64,000 bases of DNA from Xenopus tropicalis (GCF_000004195.4 NC_030678.2:82186904-82250903); one strand, 5' to 3'; shown: positions 1 to 12,643, numbered from the stretch's first letter. Notes: generated by a model not told the origin, from the letters alone. Numbers and translations: made by a program.

Positions 1-897
1 CCTGTAAAAGCCAAACAAACTGTTTTATTTAGTTAGTGGCTGGAACTTTGTCATTAGGCATTAGTTTACCTGCATTAGGTTACCTGTGTTGCACAATGGG
101 CCATATTTACCATTTTTTCCTCCCTTGGCCATTATGTCATAGTCCACCTTCACAGTGCAGATATGATGATCCATTGCTAGTCAGCCAGCCTTCTGTGATA
201 GTTTAACTCTTTAAAAAGAGAGTGGTCAGGCTACCCCCGTAAGATCAGCCTCCACACCCAGGTTCAGGCCTATGTATCTTGTCTTTCCCAATGCTGTAAC
301 TCTTCAAGGCAGGAGGGTCAAAGGGTCCTCCATCCACCTTTCCCTAATCACCTTTCCATATTCTGCAGCTGCCAGCATGATATATTTATGAAGAGTTCAC
401 AGGGGGTCACGCTGAGTGTCCTTTTATTATTTATTTGATTATTGAAACTTAGCAGTAGCTGCTGCATTTCCCACTCTAGGCTTATACTCGAGTCAATAAG
501 TTTTTCCTGTTTTCTTAGGTAAAATTCGGTACCTCGGCTTATATTCGGATCAGCTTATACTCGAGTATATACGAATATACGAGTATTAATCTGAATTTTT
601 ACAGTGTCTGATTTGGTGCGCTGTGGAACAGCTTAGTGATTGATTGATCTGTAAGTGAGACTGTCTGTCTGTGCGGTGCACTGTATCACTTCCTTCTGTC
701 AAAGTGACAAAATTGAAAAGATGATGTCTGCCTTATTTAAAAAGGATTATAGGCCAGTTCTCACTGTATTGAACCACTAGTAATCAAAGTAACTGTTTTC
801 ATGGTGTCACATTTTATGAAGAATTTTAAAGATAGGTTTGGAACGTCTCTTAACTATCTTTGCTGTCCTTTCATCTTGTCTTGTACTTCTGTTGCAG
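1..897 (+). other. Intron of zmym3 (3' part), no gene seen
   Basis: This stretch precedes the first recognisable zmym3 exon and ends in the acceptor cttctgttgcag. It is AT-rich with no coding ORF. Around 480-585 there is a short repeat-like segment with several copies of TTATACTCGAGT-type and TATTCGTATA-type words, probably a decayed transposon end. Confidence 0.6.
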
Positions 898-3800
898 TTC
901 GACCTATAAAGTTGAAGGAAGATCTTCTGTCTTGCACCTTCTCAGAACTGAGCTATGGTCTGTGTCAGTTTATTCAGGAGGTACAAAGACCAAATGGAGA
1001 GAAGTACAACGCAGACAGCATTCTGTACTTGTGCCTTGGAGTCCAACAGGTAACCATTGCTAAAAATTATTGGACAGCAAAAATTGCTGTATCCCTATGC
1101 AAGAGGTGTGGTTTAATACCATTGCAGATGTTGTCAGCTGAGAATTGCAACGGTCAGGCTATGTAGAAAAATCCTAGATAACATTTTACCTTAAAGGAGA
1201 AGGAAAGGCTAATAAACAGTTAATCTCAAAATGCAGGTATACCTTCAGTTGTCTCAATAGTGCCCTTAAGTCTCCCCATACTTCACCTGTTCAGAAGATC
1301 AGAAGCCAAACAGGAAAAAAAAAACGCTGAGCAGGGTAGAGAAGATTCCCAATGCTACTACCCAGACTTGGCGACTTGGGACTGTAGGCGGCGCATGCGC
1401 ACACAGCAGGAGCGCCTGGTTGACATGGCGACGCAGCGACCGGAGAACTCTGTGACATGCAGACCCGGCAGGTGGGGGGGGCAGGAGCAGGGAGCCGGGG
1501 GGGTTTGTGGCAGGTGCGGGGAGCGGCGGAGGGTTTGTGGCAGGTGCGGGTATCGGAGAGGGGGCTGGCTTGTGCTTTTTCAGCAATAGCCCATACAGAC
1601 ATGCTGGACAAGATGGTGGCGCTGTTCACTGAAACAAGTATGTAGGTTCTAGTAGGTTCAAGCCAGAAATATTGCATTTTTACACAGCAATAGTAGTACT
1701 ATTTAATAGTGTGCTTAATAGATTTTGACTTTCCTTCTCCTTTAAAGGCGAACAAAAGGCTTAGTTGAAATGTAGTATCCCTGGACAGCCCTCCATCTTA
1801 CCTACTGAATCGCACCAGTTTGCCCCTGAATACTACCCTATTCACCTTGCATCTTGATATAAAGCAGAGCAGCAGTGGGCAACCAACCAACTTGTGTTCA
1901 ACCAACTCTTCTTTAACAAGTAAATGCAGATGGAGCAACTGTGCAGTCGATGACTGCTTACAGGAGAAAATTTATCTGCACATGATAGTGTCAGTGAACT
2001 CTGCTGTACTTGGTTCGGTGTGGTTTGGGAGGGGAGGACTATGGATACTACATTTTGCCTAAGCATTCTGGTCTCTCTTAAAGTGAAGCTAGTTTTATGA
2101 CCCTCTTTTTTCTGTTTTTGTTCCCCAGTACCTTTTTGAAAATGGAAGGATAGACAATATTTTCACAGAACCCTACTCTAGGTTTATGGTGGAACTTACA
2201 AAGCTTTTGAAGAACTGGCACCCTCCCATATTACCAAATGGTAAGTTTAAAGCGGACTTTTTAAATAGTCTTTTTTTAACAATGGTTAAGATTCTGTGTG
2301 TCAGTACTGACAATTCTCTTTCTGTTTGCAAGGTTTTATGTTTTCAAGAATTGAAGAAGAGCACCTGTGGGAGTGTAAACAGTTAGGGGCTTATTCGCCC
2401 ATCATTCTTCTCAACACACTCCTCTTTTTTACAACCAAATACTTTCAATTAAAGACTGTGAGCGAGCACCAGCAACTCTCATTTGCCTATGTCATGAGGC
2501 GTACGAAAACAATGAAATACAACACCAAAACCACTTACCTGCGATTCATGCCTCCTTATCAAAAGTCAGATGTCGAGCATGGTGAGTAGCTTAACAAAAG
2601 TTGCATATACCTATAGGGTTTCAAATAGGAAACATGACCTTGCAGTTGTCTTTGGCTAAAGGTAAAAAATATAATGATATTCCCATTTGCAGCTTTTTCT
2701 TTTGATTGCTGAAAGTCATTCTACAGCAATATGCAGTCAAAGCCATTCAGTCATTTTGTGACCTGTATCACTTTGATTAATCAGGCATAGTATGGTTAGG
2801 GCACTGATACCCACTGCTAAATCCATGCAAATGCTTGCTTTTCTTGTAAATATCTATAGATCCCTTCTTGGCTTCTTGCATATAAACATTTTTCCTTGAG
2901 TGCAATTAAAATTTGCACACAGATTAAGCTTTCATTTGTAAATAGATAAGATTTCTAGATACAGCTGGGAGCATTCTGATTTTCCATGAAAGCTTGTTTG
3001 AAACTGTAACTTCAATCACATGGTCAGAGAAACCTTTATAGTTCAAAGTGTACTTTCTTTTTCAGCAGGAAAACCGCCAGTGGGTAAGAGGAAGCGAGTG
3101 GAGGGTGAGGATGGCCAGTTTGTGATGGAGATGGCAGAGAACACAGATAACCCACTCAGGTGCCCAGTGAGGCTGTATGAATTTTACCTTTCTAAATGGT
3201 AAGAGGTTGTTTTTGCTTCTCTCTGCAAGAAAGTTACATTTTTGAGTGTAAGCTTTCCTGCAATTTACCAAAACTATCCCCTAGAGATTTCTTCATAGAA
3301 ATAACTTGCTGTGAGGAGGTGGTACATTTTACCATCATTTTATAAAAAAATATCAGTTTGTTATATATATTATATGTATATATTGTTTGTCCTGTCCTCA
3401 GTCACATCAATTCTAGATTGCAGTAGTAGTATTGTAGGCAAATAACCTGTCGTCCCCAAAATTGTCGCCCCTGCAGCCTGTCTTTTTGGGAGTATTAGAC
3501 ACCATCATCCTGCTGAAATGTCACAGATTGCATAAAAAGTAACATATTAACGAAACACAAAGAAACAACAGCTATAAGCTATGCATTGGATGGTTAAAAT
3601 ACCCCACCACTAGTGATGAGAAAATATTTTCAGCAGGCATGGATTTGCAGCGAATTTCCACATTTCGCCATTGGCGAATTGTTTAGTGAACGGCTGCAAA
3701 ACTTTGCCTCAAAAAAAAAGCTGTGGCGTCAAAATAGGTGTGGTCACATCAAAAATGGGCATGGTCGTGTCAAAATGGGCATGGTTGCATAAAAAAAGGT

Positions 3801-4809
3801 TGCATGCCATATCGCAAAATTTCCTACCATAACGCGAATAGTTCTGTAGTTTCGTGAATTTTACTACAATGCGAAACTGGGCAGCTTCGTTCATCACTAT
3901 ACCCACCACTGTTAAAGCCTGGTAGCAACTAGTTAACAATATTATCACTCTGTATAAAGTGACATACAAAAATACAGGCTCTAGCACTACGTGACACCCT
4001 TCTGAGCAGAGAAAAGTGGTATGTTGCTATTTCCCTAATACATATTTTCTGCATATTATAAGTCAATAAGACAATTCTGCATATTTTATATAAGTATATG
4101 TGACCCAGAAACTTTCACTTTTCCTTATTTTGCCATTTTGTACTTCTCTTTTTTTATATATTCATAAATTTATAATTTATTTAATAATTTTAATAAAAAT
4201 TGTGCAATGGGAAGATTATATAAAATTTTGTTTAATATGTAACAACCAGATATTTAGCCATACACATGCTGCTTCTAAACAAACATGTATTAGCTATCCA
4301 TGATGTGCCCTTATCTATTTTATTCTAAACATATTTTATAGTTTCAGGTATAAATCATCATTATGATGTGTTGCGCCTAGCATTTACTGATAATGCCTAA
4401 AGGCTGTCCCTTAAATTTTAAACAGTGGTTGATAAATGAAAGTGAAATTGCTTTTAAACTAACATTTGAAATGAGTTAATTCACATATGTCAGATGTCAA
4501 AGTTGCTCAGACAAGCTAGACATTCTTATTGATTTTTGAGAAGAAAAAAAAAATTGGCAACAATTTATCACAATTAAAACATTTATATTTTCTTCCTTAA
4601 ACAGCTCTGAAAGTGTGAAGCAACGGAATGATGTCTTCTACCTGCAGCCTGAGCGCTCCTGTGTACCCAACAGTCCCATGTGGTTTTCCACAATGCCCAT
4701 TGATCCGGGCACGTTGGACAGCATGCTGACCCGCATACTTATGGTGCGAGAGGTCCATGAGGAGCTGACCAAAGCAAAAGAGGACTCTGAAGCAGAATTG
4801 TCTGATTAA
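898..4809 (+). CDS. zmym3: ZMYM3-type MYM zinc finger protein, C-terminal exons (5' end outside window)
   Basis: Five coding exons are supported by open frame, splice sites and phase: 898-1049, 2129-2240, 2333-2581, 3066-3198 and 4605-4809 (stop TAA 4807-4809). Together they encode about 282 residues of the C-terminus. Readable segments include FSELSYGLCQFIQEVQRPNG, RIEEEHLWECKQLGAYSP, NPLRCPVRLYEFYLSK, a GKRKRVEG basic patch and an acidic end EDSEAELSD. This is the C-terminal domain shared by ZMYM2, 3, 4 and 6 (DUF3504), which published work derives from the tyrosine recombinase of Crypton transposons. The wording and the acidic tail fit ZMYM3 best from memory; ZMYM2 and ZMYM4 end differently. 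ZMYM3 is a nuclear protein linked to LSD1/HDAC-type corepressor complexes and DNA repair. The MYM zinc fingers themselves lie upstream of the window. The second intron is short (92 bases). Two MITEs sit in introns. Paralogue assignment is fairly, not fully, sure. Confidence 0.88.
1191..1745. mobile_element. T2-type MITE (TTAAAGGAGAAGG family) in zmym3 intron
   Basis: The element starts TTAAAGGAGAAGGAAAG and ends with its reverse complement, CTTTCCTTCTCCTTTAA, giving TTAA at both ends. This fits the Xenopus T2 family of MITEs (piggyBac-like TTAA target). The interior is unusually GC-rich: it has a run of G-tracts at about 1470-1505 and two copies of a GGGTTTGTGGCAGGTGCGGG unit at about 1500-1550. 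The outer 120 bases match the MITEs at 19718 and 40868, but the GC-rich core does not, so it is a different subfamily or a recombinant. ORFs here are chance. Confidence 0.8.
3611..3901. mobile_element. hAT-like MITE in zmym3 intron
   Basis: Ends TAGTGATGAG and TTCATCACTA form short inverted repeats. The element is flanked by CCCACCAC at 3603-3610 and 3902-3909, an 8-bp direct repeat as expected for hAT target duplications (two extra bases lie at the 3' junction). The interior has GCGAA/TTCGC-type words and an imperfect array of units around AAATGGGCATGGT. Confidence 0.65.
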
Positions 4810-5795
4810 GTTTGCGTCGGCTTCATCCCTTCTCCTACCCAAGACCTTAACCACCTTACCTTCCACAAAAATCGGGGCAGACACTAAGCTGTGATTGCAA
4901 CGTTTCCACCCTCTAAGCTTATCCACTACTTCCCACTTTTTCCCCTTCCCTATGTGTACAGATGAAGACTCTCCTGCTGGATCTAAGCGGGGAAGGGAGA
5001 CAGAAGTCCTCAATCCCAGCTATGGGAAACCATGCACAGAGACAAGCGCATAACTCCACAATCCCCAGAGGATATACACCTGAGACTAGGTGCTAGAGAC
5101 CTGTGCTAGGAACTTTAAATCTTTTTAACTGGAGCTCAGGGGAGGTAGGGTTTTTAATCCCTTTTGCTGTTGAATGCTCTTGTGTTGCACTGCAAGAGAA
5201 GCATAAGGGGTTAAGGAAAGACTTTCTCCTCTCCAAGTGTTTAGCCACACTGTATAGGAGGTGCAGATTGGGGCATCACCTTCTTTGATAATCCTATCCG
5301 GTGTTTATACATATAATCAGGTGTGTTTCAAGCCCCTTTGGACCTTTCAGCAAGTAGTTCATTACATGTTCTATAAATTTACCCGACACATGCGAGACAT
5401 TCACATACCTCGCCCTCACTACTTTTTAATTGGTTGCAGATAAATAGAAACAATGTTGATGCAGACAGAAACAAATTAGTGTTATTTTTCCAAGTAAGAA
5501 TAAAAATACAACCTGATTTTTCTTGGCATGAAAGATACACAACCAATATTGCTGCACATGTGCACAATTACACTTGTCCTCGCAATGCAAAAGCTTTTAA
5601 ACTCCCAAGTATCTTAACCATTTGCCTTTACTGGCCTTTTAAAATCTGGTCTAATTTAGCATTTATTGCTTATGTCTGTTTAACTCCTGAAGGAGTGATC
5701 AACTTCAGTTAACCCTTATGACATTATCTGCATTACTGGTCTCTGTCACAAGTGGGATTACCCAATAAAGTTTTTTTTTTTTTTTGTTTTGTTTT
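4810..5795 (+). other. zmym3: 3' UTR of zmym3 (probable)
   Basis: Non-coding sequence follows the TAA stop with no further splice acceptor needed. It runs to a canonical AATAAA at 5764-5769, followed at once by a long T/TG-rich tract (5770-5820) that would serve as a downstream element. Later AATAAA copies at about 6106 and 6735 could give longer 3' ends. Confidence 0.6.
5764..5769 (+). terminator. Poly(A) signal AATAAA, probable zmym3 3' end
   Basis: First AATAAA after the zmym3 stop. It is followed by a T-rich and TG-rich stretch typical of a cleavage downstream element. Confidence 0.55.
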
Positions 5796-5819
5796 TTTTT
5801 TTTTGTTTTTATAAGGAAA

Positions 5820-7733
5820 AATTTGGTATTTAAAATAATTTGTGAAAGTGTCAATAAGTCCTGAAAATGGCATTTCTATAGACAGTATGTAAAACTGACG
5901 TGTCTTTCCCAACACTAGACAAATATTTCTCATATCATTTATATAGATAATGAGGCAAGAAAATGTATGTGTAACAGGGTATGGTGTAGGCTGTCAGTCA
6001 TGCTGGGAGTTGTATTTCAGCAGCGTCTGTGAGGCCACCCAGTTGCTCATCCATGAACCCTTTTTACTGTATAAAACCAGGAAGCTTTTGAGAATAATGA
6101 AAGCAGAATAAAACGTGGACCATTTTTCCGGGGCAAAAACTTCAGTTGAACATAATATTAGCATTATTTTCTGGGGCTTTGTCTGGGTGTCTTTTAAACA
6201 CAGTGCTCTATTTTACATTGTGACTGCTTTCTGCATAGACAGGACTGCTCCCCATCACATACCAATTGGGCATTAAACAACGCTCCCCAATGATAAATTG
6301 TAACTAGCTTACATCCTTGTGAATTTTTTTCCTTTAAAAAAACAAACAAACAAAAAAAAAAAAACATAAAGAAAAAGACATAGCCGACTTTTTAGTGTTT
6401 ACAAATAATTTCAGGTTGGTCCCTCACAATGAAATACTACAAAGATAAACTGTATGAAGTGGAAAAGTGAATTAACTTCACTGTTCAATATTCCCTTTTT
6501 ATTTAATAGAGGGGGATAGTGATTTGTTATCCTTTTTTAATCAAAAGAGGATGGCTGAATATTGCTGTCTCTTTTGGATATAAAAGGGTTCCAATGGTTT
6601 TCCATTATTTTTCTTTATCCGCATTTTTTTTTTTTTAATTAACTTTGTTTTAGTAGTAACAGAGTTTAATATTATAAGATAAAGTAGTCCTTTGGGATTT
6701 TTGTGTATCTGTTAGTTCTTATCCTGCTTGTACAATAAATCACCAATTGTGTTTTTAACGCACAGAGCTGTGTGTGACTGGAGTAAAAAAATGAGAAATA
6801 TGTTTTACTTGCATCTCTCCTAGTATTTTACATCTTTGATAATTTGCTCATAAGCACACACCTCCTGACATTCTCAGACCACACTATTACTGTATGCCAA
6901 TTTGTAGAAGGGTCTGTTGCTTTTTCTAGGACCTTTAATGTGACTTCTGCTTTTGCTAAACTATTCACCCCATTATATCCCAGCTTTGAAACATGATGGT
7001 TTAGCAATCGACAAAAAGCAGATTGTTAAACTGTTAGTGCAAGGAGAAACCAGGCTGTTGTATTCTGTTGGATGTACCATGCTGACCTTGTAATTTATCT
7101 GTCAACCTGAAACAAAGCATTTAAAAAGGCTAGGGACCATTTACTTAAGTAGACTTGGATTCTAAATCTTGAGAAATAAGCATTTTTATATATATATATA
7201 TATCTATATACAAACACATATATAAACATCTTTTCTATGACATAGCTTTGTCAGGTGAGTTACTCCTTCAGATTAGTATGTTGTAATTAATACATAAATG
7301 CATATTAAAGATCTTATGGGGTGCCTAGACTACACTTACTTTTGTAATTGTTTTCATTATGCATATAAAAGGAAATATTTTTATACATTTTAAGTGTGAA
7401 GCAAATATACAGACCTTAATCACACTTTTCTGGAGCTCTAAAGCTTCCAGAACTATGGAGATGGACAAACAGCATGCACTCTGGACTTAATATGGCTATT
7501 TTGATTATTTTATTCTTCATTGCTTCATAACTAAGTTCCATTCAGCTCCCTTAAGTTTGTAGATGCTGGAAAAGATGCAGTGCAGGATGGGCATAGGAGA
7601 GGAAAATTTGTAAGTGAAGTTTTGAATGCTGCAGTATGGCAGTAGACTAAAGGTAAGGAGAAGTTGGTGGTGATGGATCTTTCTACCAGGTTATGGGAAG
7701 GTCTTTGTATACTCTTTGACATACTTTGTTGTC
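5820..7733. other. Intergenic, no gene seen
   Basis: AT-rich DNA with poly(A) and poly(T) runs (6340-6365, 6625-6640) and a TA microsatellite at 7187-7210. A CTGGGAGTTGTA-type word at about 6003 is common in frog repeats. No ORF has a codon pattern or motif that suggests a protein. The first part may be extended zmym3 3' UTR. Confidence 0.5.
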
Positions 7734-8183
7734 TTAAAGGGGTGGTTCAACTTTACATTAATTATAGAATGTTCTATTCTAGCAACTTTCATTTTTTTAT
7801 TTTTTTTTAAATAGTTTAACTATTTGCATTCCTCTTCTGCCTTCAGCTTTTAAATGGGGGTAACCAACCCCAAAAGCCAAAAAAAACTGTTGGTCTTTGG
7901 GGCCACTATTTTATTGTTATTGTTAATTTTTATTACTTATCTTTCCATTTAGACCTTCCTCTCGTATTCATCTTCCAGTGTCTCATTCAAACCACTGGCA
8001 ATTTGCTAGAGTAAATAAGACACTAGTAACCAGATAGTTGCTGAAATCTCAAACTGGAGAGCTGCTGAACATAAAGCTAAATAACTGAAAAACCACAAAG
8101 TTTATGAAGACCAATTGCAAATTGTCTCAGAACATAAATGTCTACATCATACTAAAAGTTCATTTAAAGATGAACTACTTTAA
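7734..8183. mobile_element. T2-type MITE (TTAAAGGGGTGGTTCA family)
   Basis: Begins TTAAAGGGGTGGTTCAACTT and ends in a decayed reverse complement (AAAGATGAACTACTTTAA), with TTAA at both edges. Length about 450 bp. Internal words such as CTAGCAACTTTCA and CCAGATAGTTGCTGAAA are typical of this frog MITE subfamily. No coding capacity. Confidence 0.75.
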
Positions 8184-10651
8184 TGTATCACTCACAATAT
8201 GTAGTTTATGGTTTTTGCTTATGCTGTAGTACAGGGCTGTCCACAAGCTGCCCTCCAAAAGCATACCTACATGTTACAACACCCTCAACTGAAAACCATT
8301 TGTGTTATACATGTAAACATAAAACCACTACCTTATTTCTAGTGCATTTCCTTTGGAAATACAGTTGAATTTGATATAGTCAACCCCTTGGATATTTTAG
8401 TGACAGTGACAATGAGCTCATTCTCTATCTGTTCTTTTAAAAGCTAGAAAACAAGAAGTGATGGTATGAACCAAAAGGGATATAGCATATTTTGAAGGCA
8501 GCCTAATTTCAAAAGGCCATTTATTCATAAAATATGCTTTGTGCCTTATTCCTGTTTAAGGTGAAATATATACCTGTGTTGAAATTAAGTTAAATAAATA
8601 GGGATTATGTGGATTCTGCCTATTGTCTTAATTAAACATTCAAATTTCTTTTAAAATTCTTGCATTAAACAATGCAGCATAGTCACACAGAAAATACTTT
8701 CATCTACCCATGTTTTCATCATATTGGCACTAAAAATGATATGGTTAAATCTGATTGTATAATATACTCCTATGTGAGCATAGGGGCATTTTACCCACCA
8801 CTGTTTTCTGTGTGGGCACTGCAGTTATCAAAACTGTGTGCCCTTGATTTTAATGAAAAGTAGCACATTATCTAAACCAGTGCTGTCCAACTTCTGTGGT
8901 ATCAAGGGGTGTCATTTTTCTGGCCTACATGCTGAAGGGCCAATAATGGAAATCAGTTTTGCCCACTTGCTTTTTTTTTTTAACCACGTCCTCTTTAAAT
9001 AACACCTATATTAACATATACATTTTTAAGACTATATCCACATTAATGCTGGTAGCACACCAAAAAGACAAATGGTTGGTGCTCACTTCAAGGATATCAC
9101 GAATCATTCATATGTGAAAAAAGTTCATTAAGTCATATTAAGCCATACCCTTAAATACATATGGCCCCTCCCCTCTGGATTGCAAGGCAACCCCCAACAC
9201 ATTATTATACACCTTATGGACCCCCTAATAACGCTTTCCATATGCTAACAAACTTCCAGAACAAATCCCTGCCAGGTTCACACACAGGCAGTATAGGGCA
9301 GGCAGATTATGGCACATACAGGCAGGGTACGGCGGGCAGGCAGACTACAGTACACACTACAGTATGGCACACACAGGAATGTTTTCTATTGGTTTTTTTT
9401 TTTTCCCCCCCAATTTGAATATGAAATTTCTCATCCTTTCAGTCATAGGATGCTCTGTTGTACAGGCATGATGAGTGGCCCTTATTTAAACCACAAATGT
9501 TTTAATGGGCTGATAAAAGGATACTATAATCATATGTTTAATGTGTTGTCTCCTACATATTTCTTGAATAAAGAAATTGCAATTTTGTAGGATTGGAATA
9601 TTAGGAAAACAAAGGATACTCTGGATGATGCCTTCACTTATGCTCCTTCCCCCTTCTTTAGTATATTACATTAGTTTTCTTTTAGTTATCAAAATATAGA
9701 GGTCTGAGGCTGTTGCATAACTGTATGCATGTAGAAATATGTGTGGTGACTGGTTCTTGTAGTATGATTGTATATTGAGTATATCTATATAAGAAGGAGG
9801 TGAGGTCCAAAGCTAAAGCAGACTGCACATAAGCATTCTAATTTGATAAAGAAACTATATATTGGCAAAAGGTGCTCTCAAACTCACCTCAGACAATGTA
9901 ATAATAGGGCAAACATGATAAACTACAAGGGGTTAACTGAGGTAAAACTATATGCTAGCTACCAGGGAAATAACTATTAAGTCGTATAGAGGATAAAAAC
10001 TCTAGCTGCAAGAGGTCAAGGAGGTATAGTGGTGTTGATCATCACTTTTATGAACAAATCTGTTTTTCTCAAGGTTTAGGGCTCTAAAATGATTCTGCTA
10101 TGGGTTCCAGTAACGTATCACTACCACCAGCTATCTTTATTTTCCCTAGGGCAAGGCAAAAATGGTCATACAGCACCCAATCCTTTTATCTTTGACAATA
10201 TGTTTCTGTACAGTGAGAAATGTCCTTACTATAGCATTCAAATGTAATCTAATTTAATTAGCTTTGCAAGAGGAGGGACCATGGCTAATGCACAACAGAA
10301 ATATGGCATTTATACAAAAACATTTATAACTGGTAAATGAAATGTGTTCTGGCCTCCACACCTGTAATAGTAGAGCAGACCTTTCAGTTTAAGGGTAGTA
10401 TGTATGCTTGTTTAACATAAGTTCAGTGAATAGGTCTTGTGTTAACATACCTTTTGCCTGTTGGTTTTTTTTGTTTGTTTTTTTTTTCCATTTTAAAACA
10501 TCTATGAATTTTATAATTTATTGAGCTAACAGGGCAAAGACTGAAACCACTTTGCAACATTTTGTGGTACTGCCAGCCAGAAAGTTGTAAAACTACCAGT
10601 CAACAGACCTGTCCTCTACATAACAAGTTCCTTCTTATCAAGGCACTTGCC
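8184..10651. other. Intergenic with decayed repeats, no gene seen
   Basis: At about 8879-8975 there is a fragment beginning CAGTGCTGTCCAACTTCTG, a hAT-like terminus known from frog repeats, with no matching right end found. At 9270-9390 there is a degenerate array of CAGGCAG / GGCACACACAGG units. The rest is AT-rich. ORFs of 60-93 codons here lack recognisable motifs. Confidence 0.5.
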
Positions 10652-11076
10652 TTAAAGGAACAGTAACACCAAAAAATGAAAGTGTATAAAAGTAACTAAA
10701 ATATAATGTACTGATGCCCTGCACTGGTAAAAGTTGTGTGTTTACTTCAGAAAGTCTACTATAATTTATATAAATAAGCTGCTATGTAGCCAAGGAGGCA
10801 GCCATTCAAAGGAGAAAAGGCACAGGCACATAGCAGATAACAGATAAAACACTATTGTATTCTACAGAACTTATCTGTTATCTGCTATGTAACCTGTGCC
10901 TTTTCTCCTTTTTTCCAGCTTGAATGGCTGCCCCTGGGGCTACACAGCAGCTTATTATATAAATTATAGTAGTGTTACTGTAGCAAACACACCAGTTTTA
11001 CCAGTGCAGGGCAACAGTGCATTATATTTTTATTACTTTAAAGCTCTTTCATTTTTTAGTGTTACTGTTCCTTTAA
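10652..11076. mobile_element. T2-type MITE, 425 bp (TTAAAGGAACAGTAACACC family), full length
   Basis: Starts TTAAAGGAACAGTAACACC and ends GTGTTACTGTTCCTTTAA, with TTAA at both edges. The whole element is an imperfect palindrome; the centre contains ATAACAGATAA / TTATCTGTTAT. It has the same length as the copy at 26290-26714 and differs from it at only a handful of positions by eye. Further copies lie at 23684 and 38700. The 80-codon ORF within it is a repeat artefact. Confidence 0.88.
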
Positions 11077-11950
11077 ATAAGGGATGGGGTCATTTAAATG
11101 GAAGTCATTATCTCTATAAAGCAAAGTATCCTAATTAACTAGGGAGAAATACAGAGAAACACCTGTACAGGCTGTCATATGCCATATATGGTAAGTAACA
11201 AAAAATGTAGACTTATTTATTGTGCATTTTCGTATTCTTGATGAGGTGTTTGTTCTGCACTGCAAATCAGTGCTGTTCTGTAAGATTTGGTGATTTAAAT
11301 AATATGCTACAATGTATTTATATATTGAGACCTAAGGGGAAAATAATACAAGCATTTGTGCACAAACAGTAATTCCATTCTTTGCCCCAAAGCATTGAGA
11401 ATTACTTTTAAATCACCATAACTGGGCATACTATTAAAAAAGTGAAATAAAAGAATTGGTTGTGCAAAATGCAGAAAGTGCTGCAAGAGAACATGTTTCA
11501 GTCTGCCCTCTCCAAACCAGAGGAACTGGGCAGTACTCATGTCATGGGTTCAGCCCAGCACAAGCCGTGTTGTACACATCACTAGGCTGCTAAAGCAAAT
11601 TTTAGTTGCATTTTTATTTTTGTAACATAAATCAAATCATCACAACGAGATAAACTCCACTGGCTTGAAATAAAAATAGAGCGACTTCATGATTTCCCTC
11701 TAGCATTTGCCTTAATAAACAGACTCCCAGTCCAGCGCTGGACTCGTGTAACTACAGCATATATAGATTAGAAACGGTGCTACGAGTTTCACTGCACAAA
11801 CCACGCAGTTGAGCCCTTGAGAGCCTACAGTCTATTACATCACTTATTATACAGAAACCCTTGAACCTAAGCTAAACTATTCCGGACTTCCCAGCTCTCA
11901 AGCCTTTCTATCGTTCTCTTTAGGCTGGCTAGCTTTAGTCCTCCAAACAC
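11077..11950. other. Intergenic upstream of znf706-like gene, no gene seen
   Basis: AT-rich sequence without a convincing ORF. The last 250 bases become GC-richer as they approach the znf706-like promoter. Minus-strand ORFs across 11867-12355 are antisense to that promoter and first exon and show no known motif. Confidence 0.45.
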
Positions 11951-11965
11951 CTCTGTGGTTCCTAC

Positions 11966-12145
11966 GTTACCAGGCAACGCTTTTGTTCTGCTCTCCACCG
12001 GAAGTGGCGTGCGGTACAACTGGCAGTAACCGGAACAACCCGGATTTATGTGCAGCCTGCTCTGTCGCGACTGAGAGAAGGAGGAAGAAATCGCGACACG
12101 CAGTGTTTGGTGGCGGAGGAGGTAGTGGTGACCTAAAGAGCAATG
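11966..12145 (+). promoter_or_regulatory. Promoter and 5' exon of znf706-like gene
   Basis: A GC-richer island precedes the first exon. GTTACCAGGCAAC at 11966-11978 matches an RFX X-box half-site pair with a one-base spacer, and CCGGAAGTG at 11998-12006 matches an ETS site. No TATA box is seen. The non-coding first exon should start soon after and ends at a good donor, CAAT|GTAAGT, at 12144/12145. The transcription start is inferred, not seen. Confidence 0.55.
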
Positions 12146-12643
12146 TAAGTGCCTTTTTTTTGTGGGTAAAGAGGGTTTCTGAGGGAAGCGGCAGGAGGTA
12201 AACGAGTTCTGGGCATGGGCCGTTAGATAATGCCACGGATAGCAGATTCCATGTTGGCAGGCTGTATGCATAGGATCGTAGGAGTTCGAAGAAACGTGGG
12301 GTGTGTTGACTTGTACAGCGGGAATGTCTAATTTGACGCTTTCCACCTGTTGCACAACAGCTTTTTTTCTCTCTATCGGGTTTTGTAGATAAGGAACATG
12401 TAGCAGGCGGCAGAACGTGGGTTCAGCCTTTGTGAGGTTTTTTTTTTACGTTTTGTCTTGTTTTCATTGTGTAGTGTGTCCCCCATTAGGTTATAGACAG
12501 CCCACTTTTTAAAAGAAACAAAATGTAACAATCTGTAAAATATACCTTTTAAGTAATTCCTGAGCATATAACTAGTGTGGTACAGTATATTTGTGTAGTG
12601 TCTGTATATAAAAGTATTCCATTTCTTTTTACAGTCTGGCAAC

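Noticed and set aside
11867..12355. 162-codon minus-strand frame over the znf706-like promoter
   Set aside because: No known motif, and it covers promoter motifs and the non-coding first exon; GC-rich DNA tends to lack stops.
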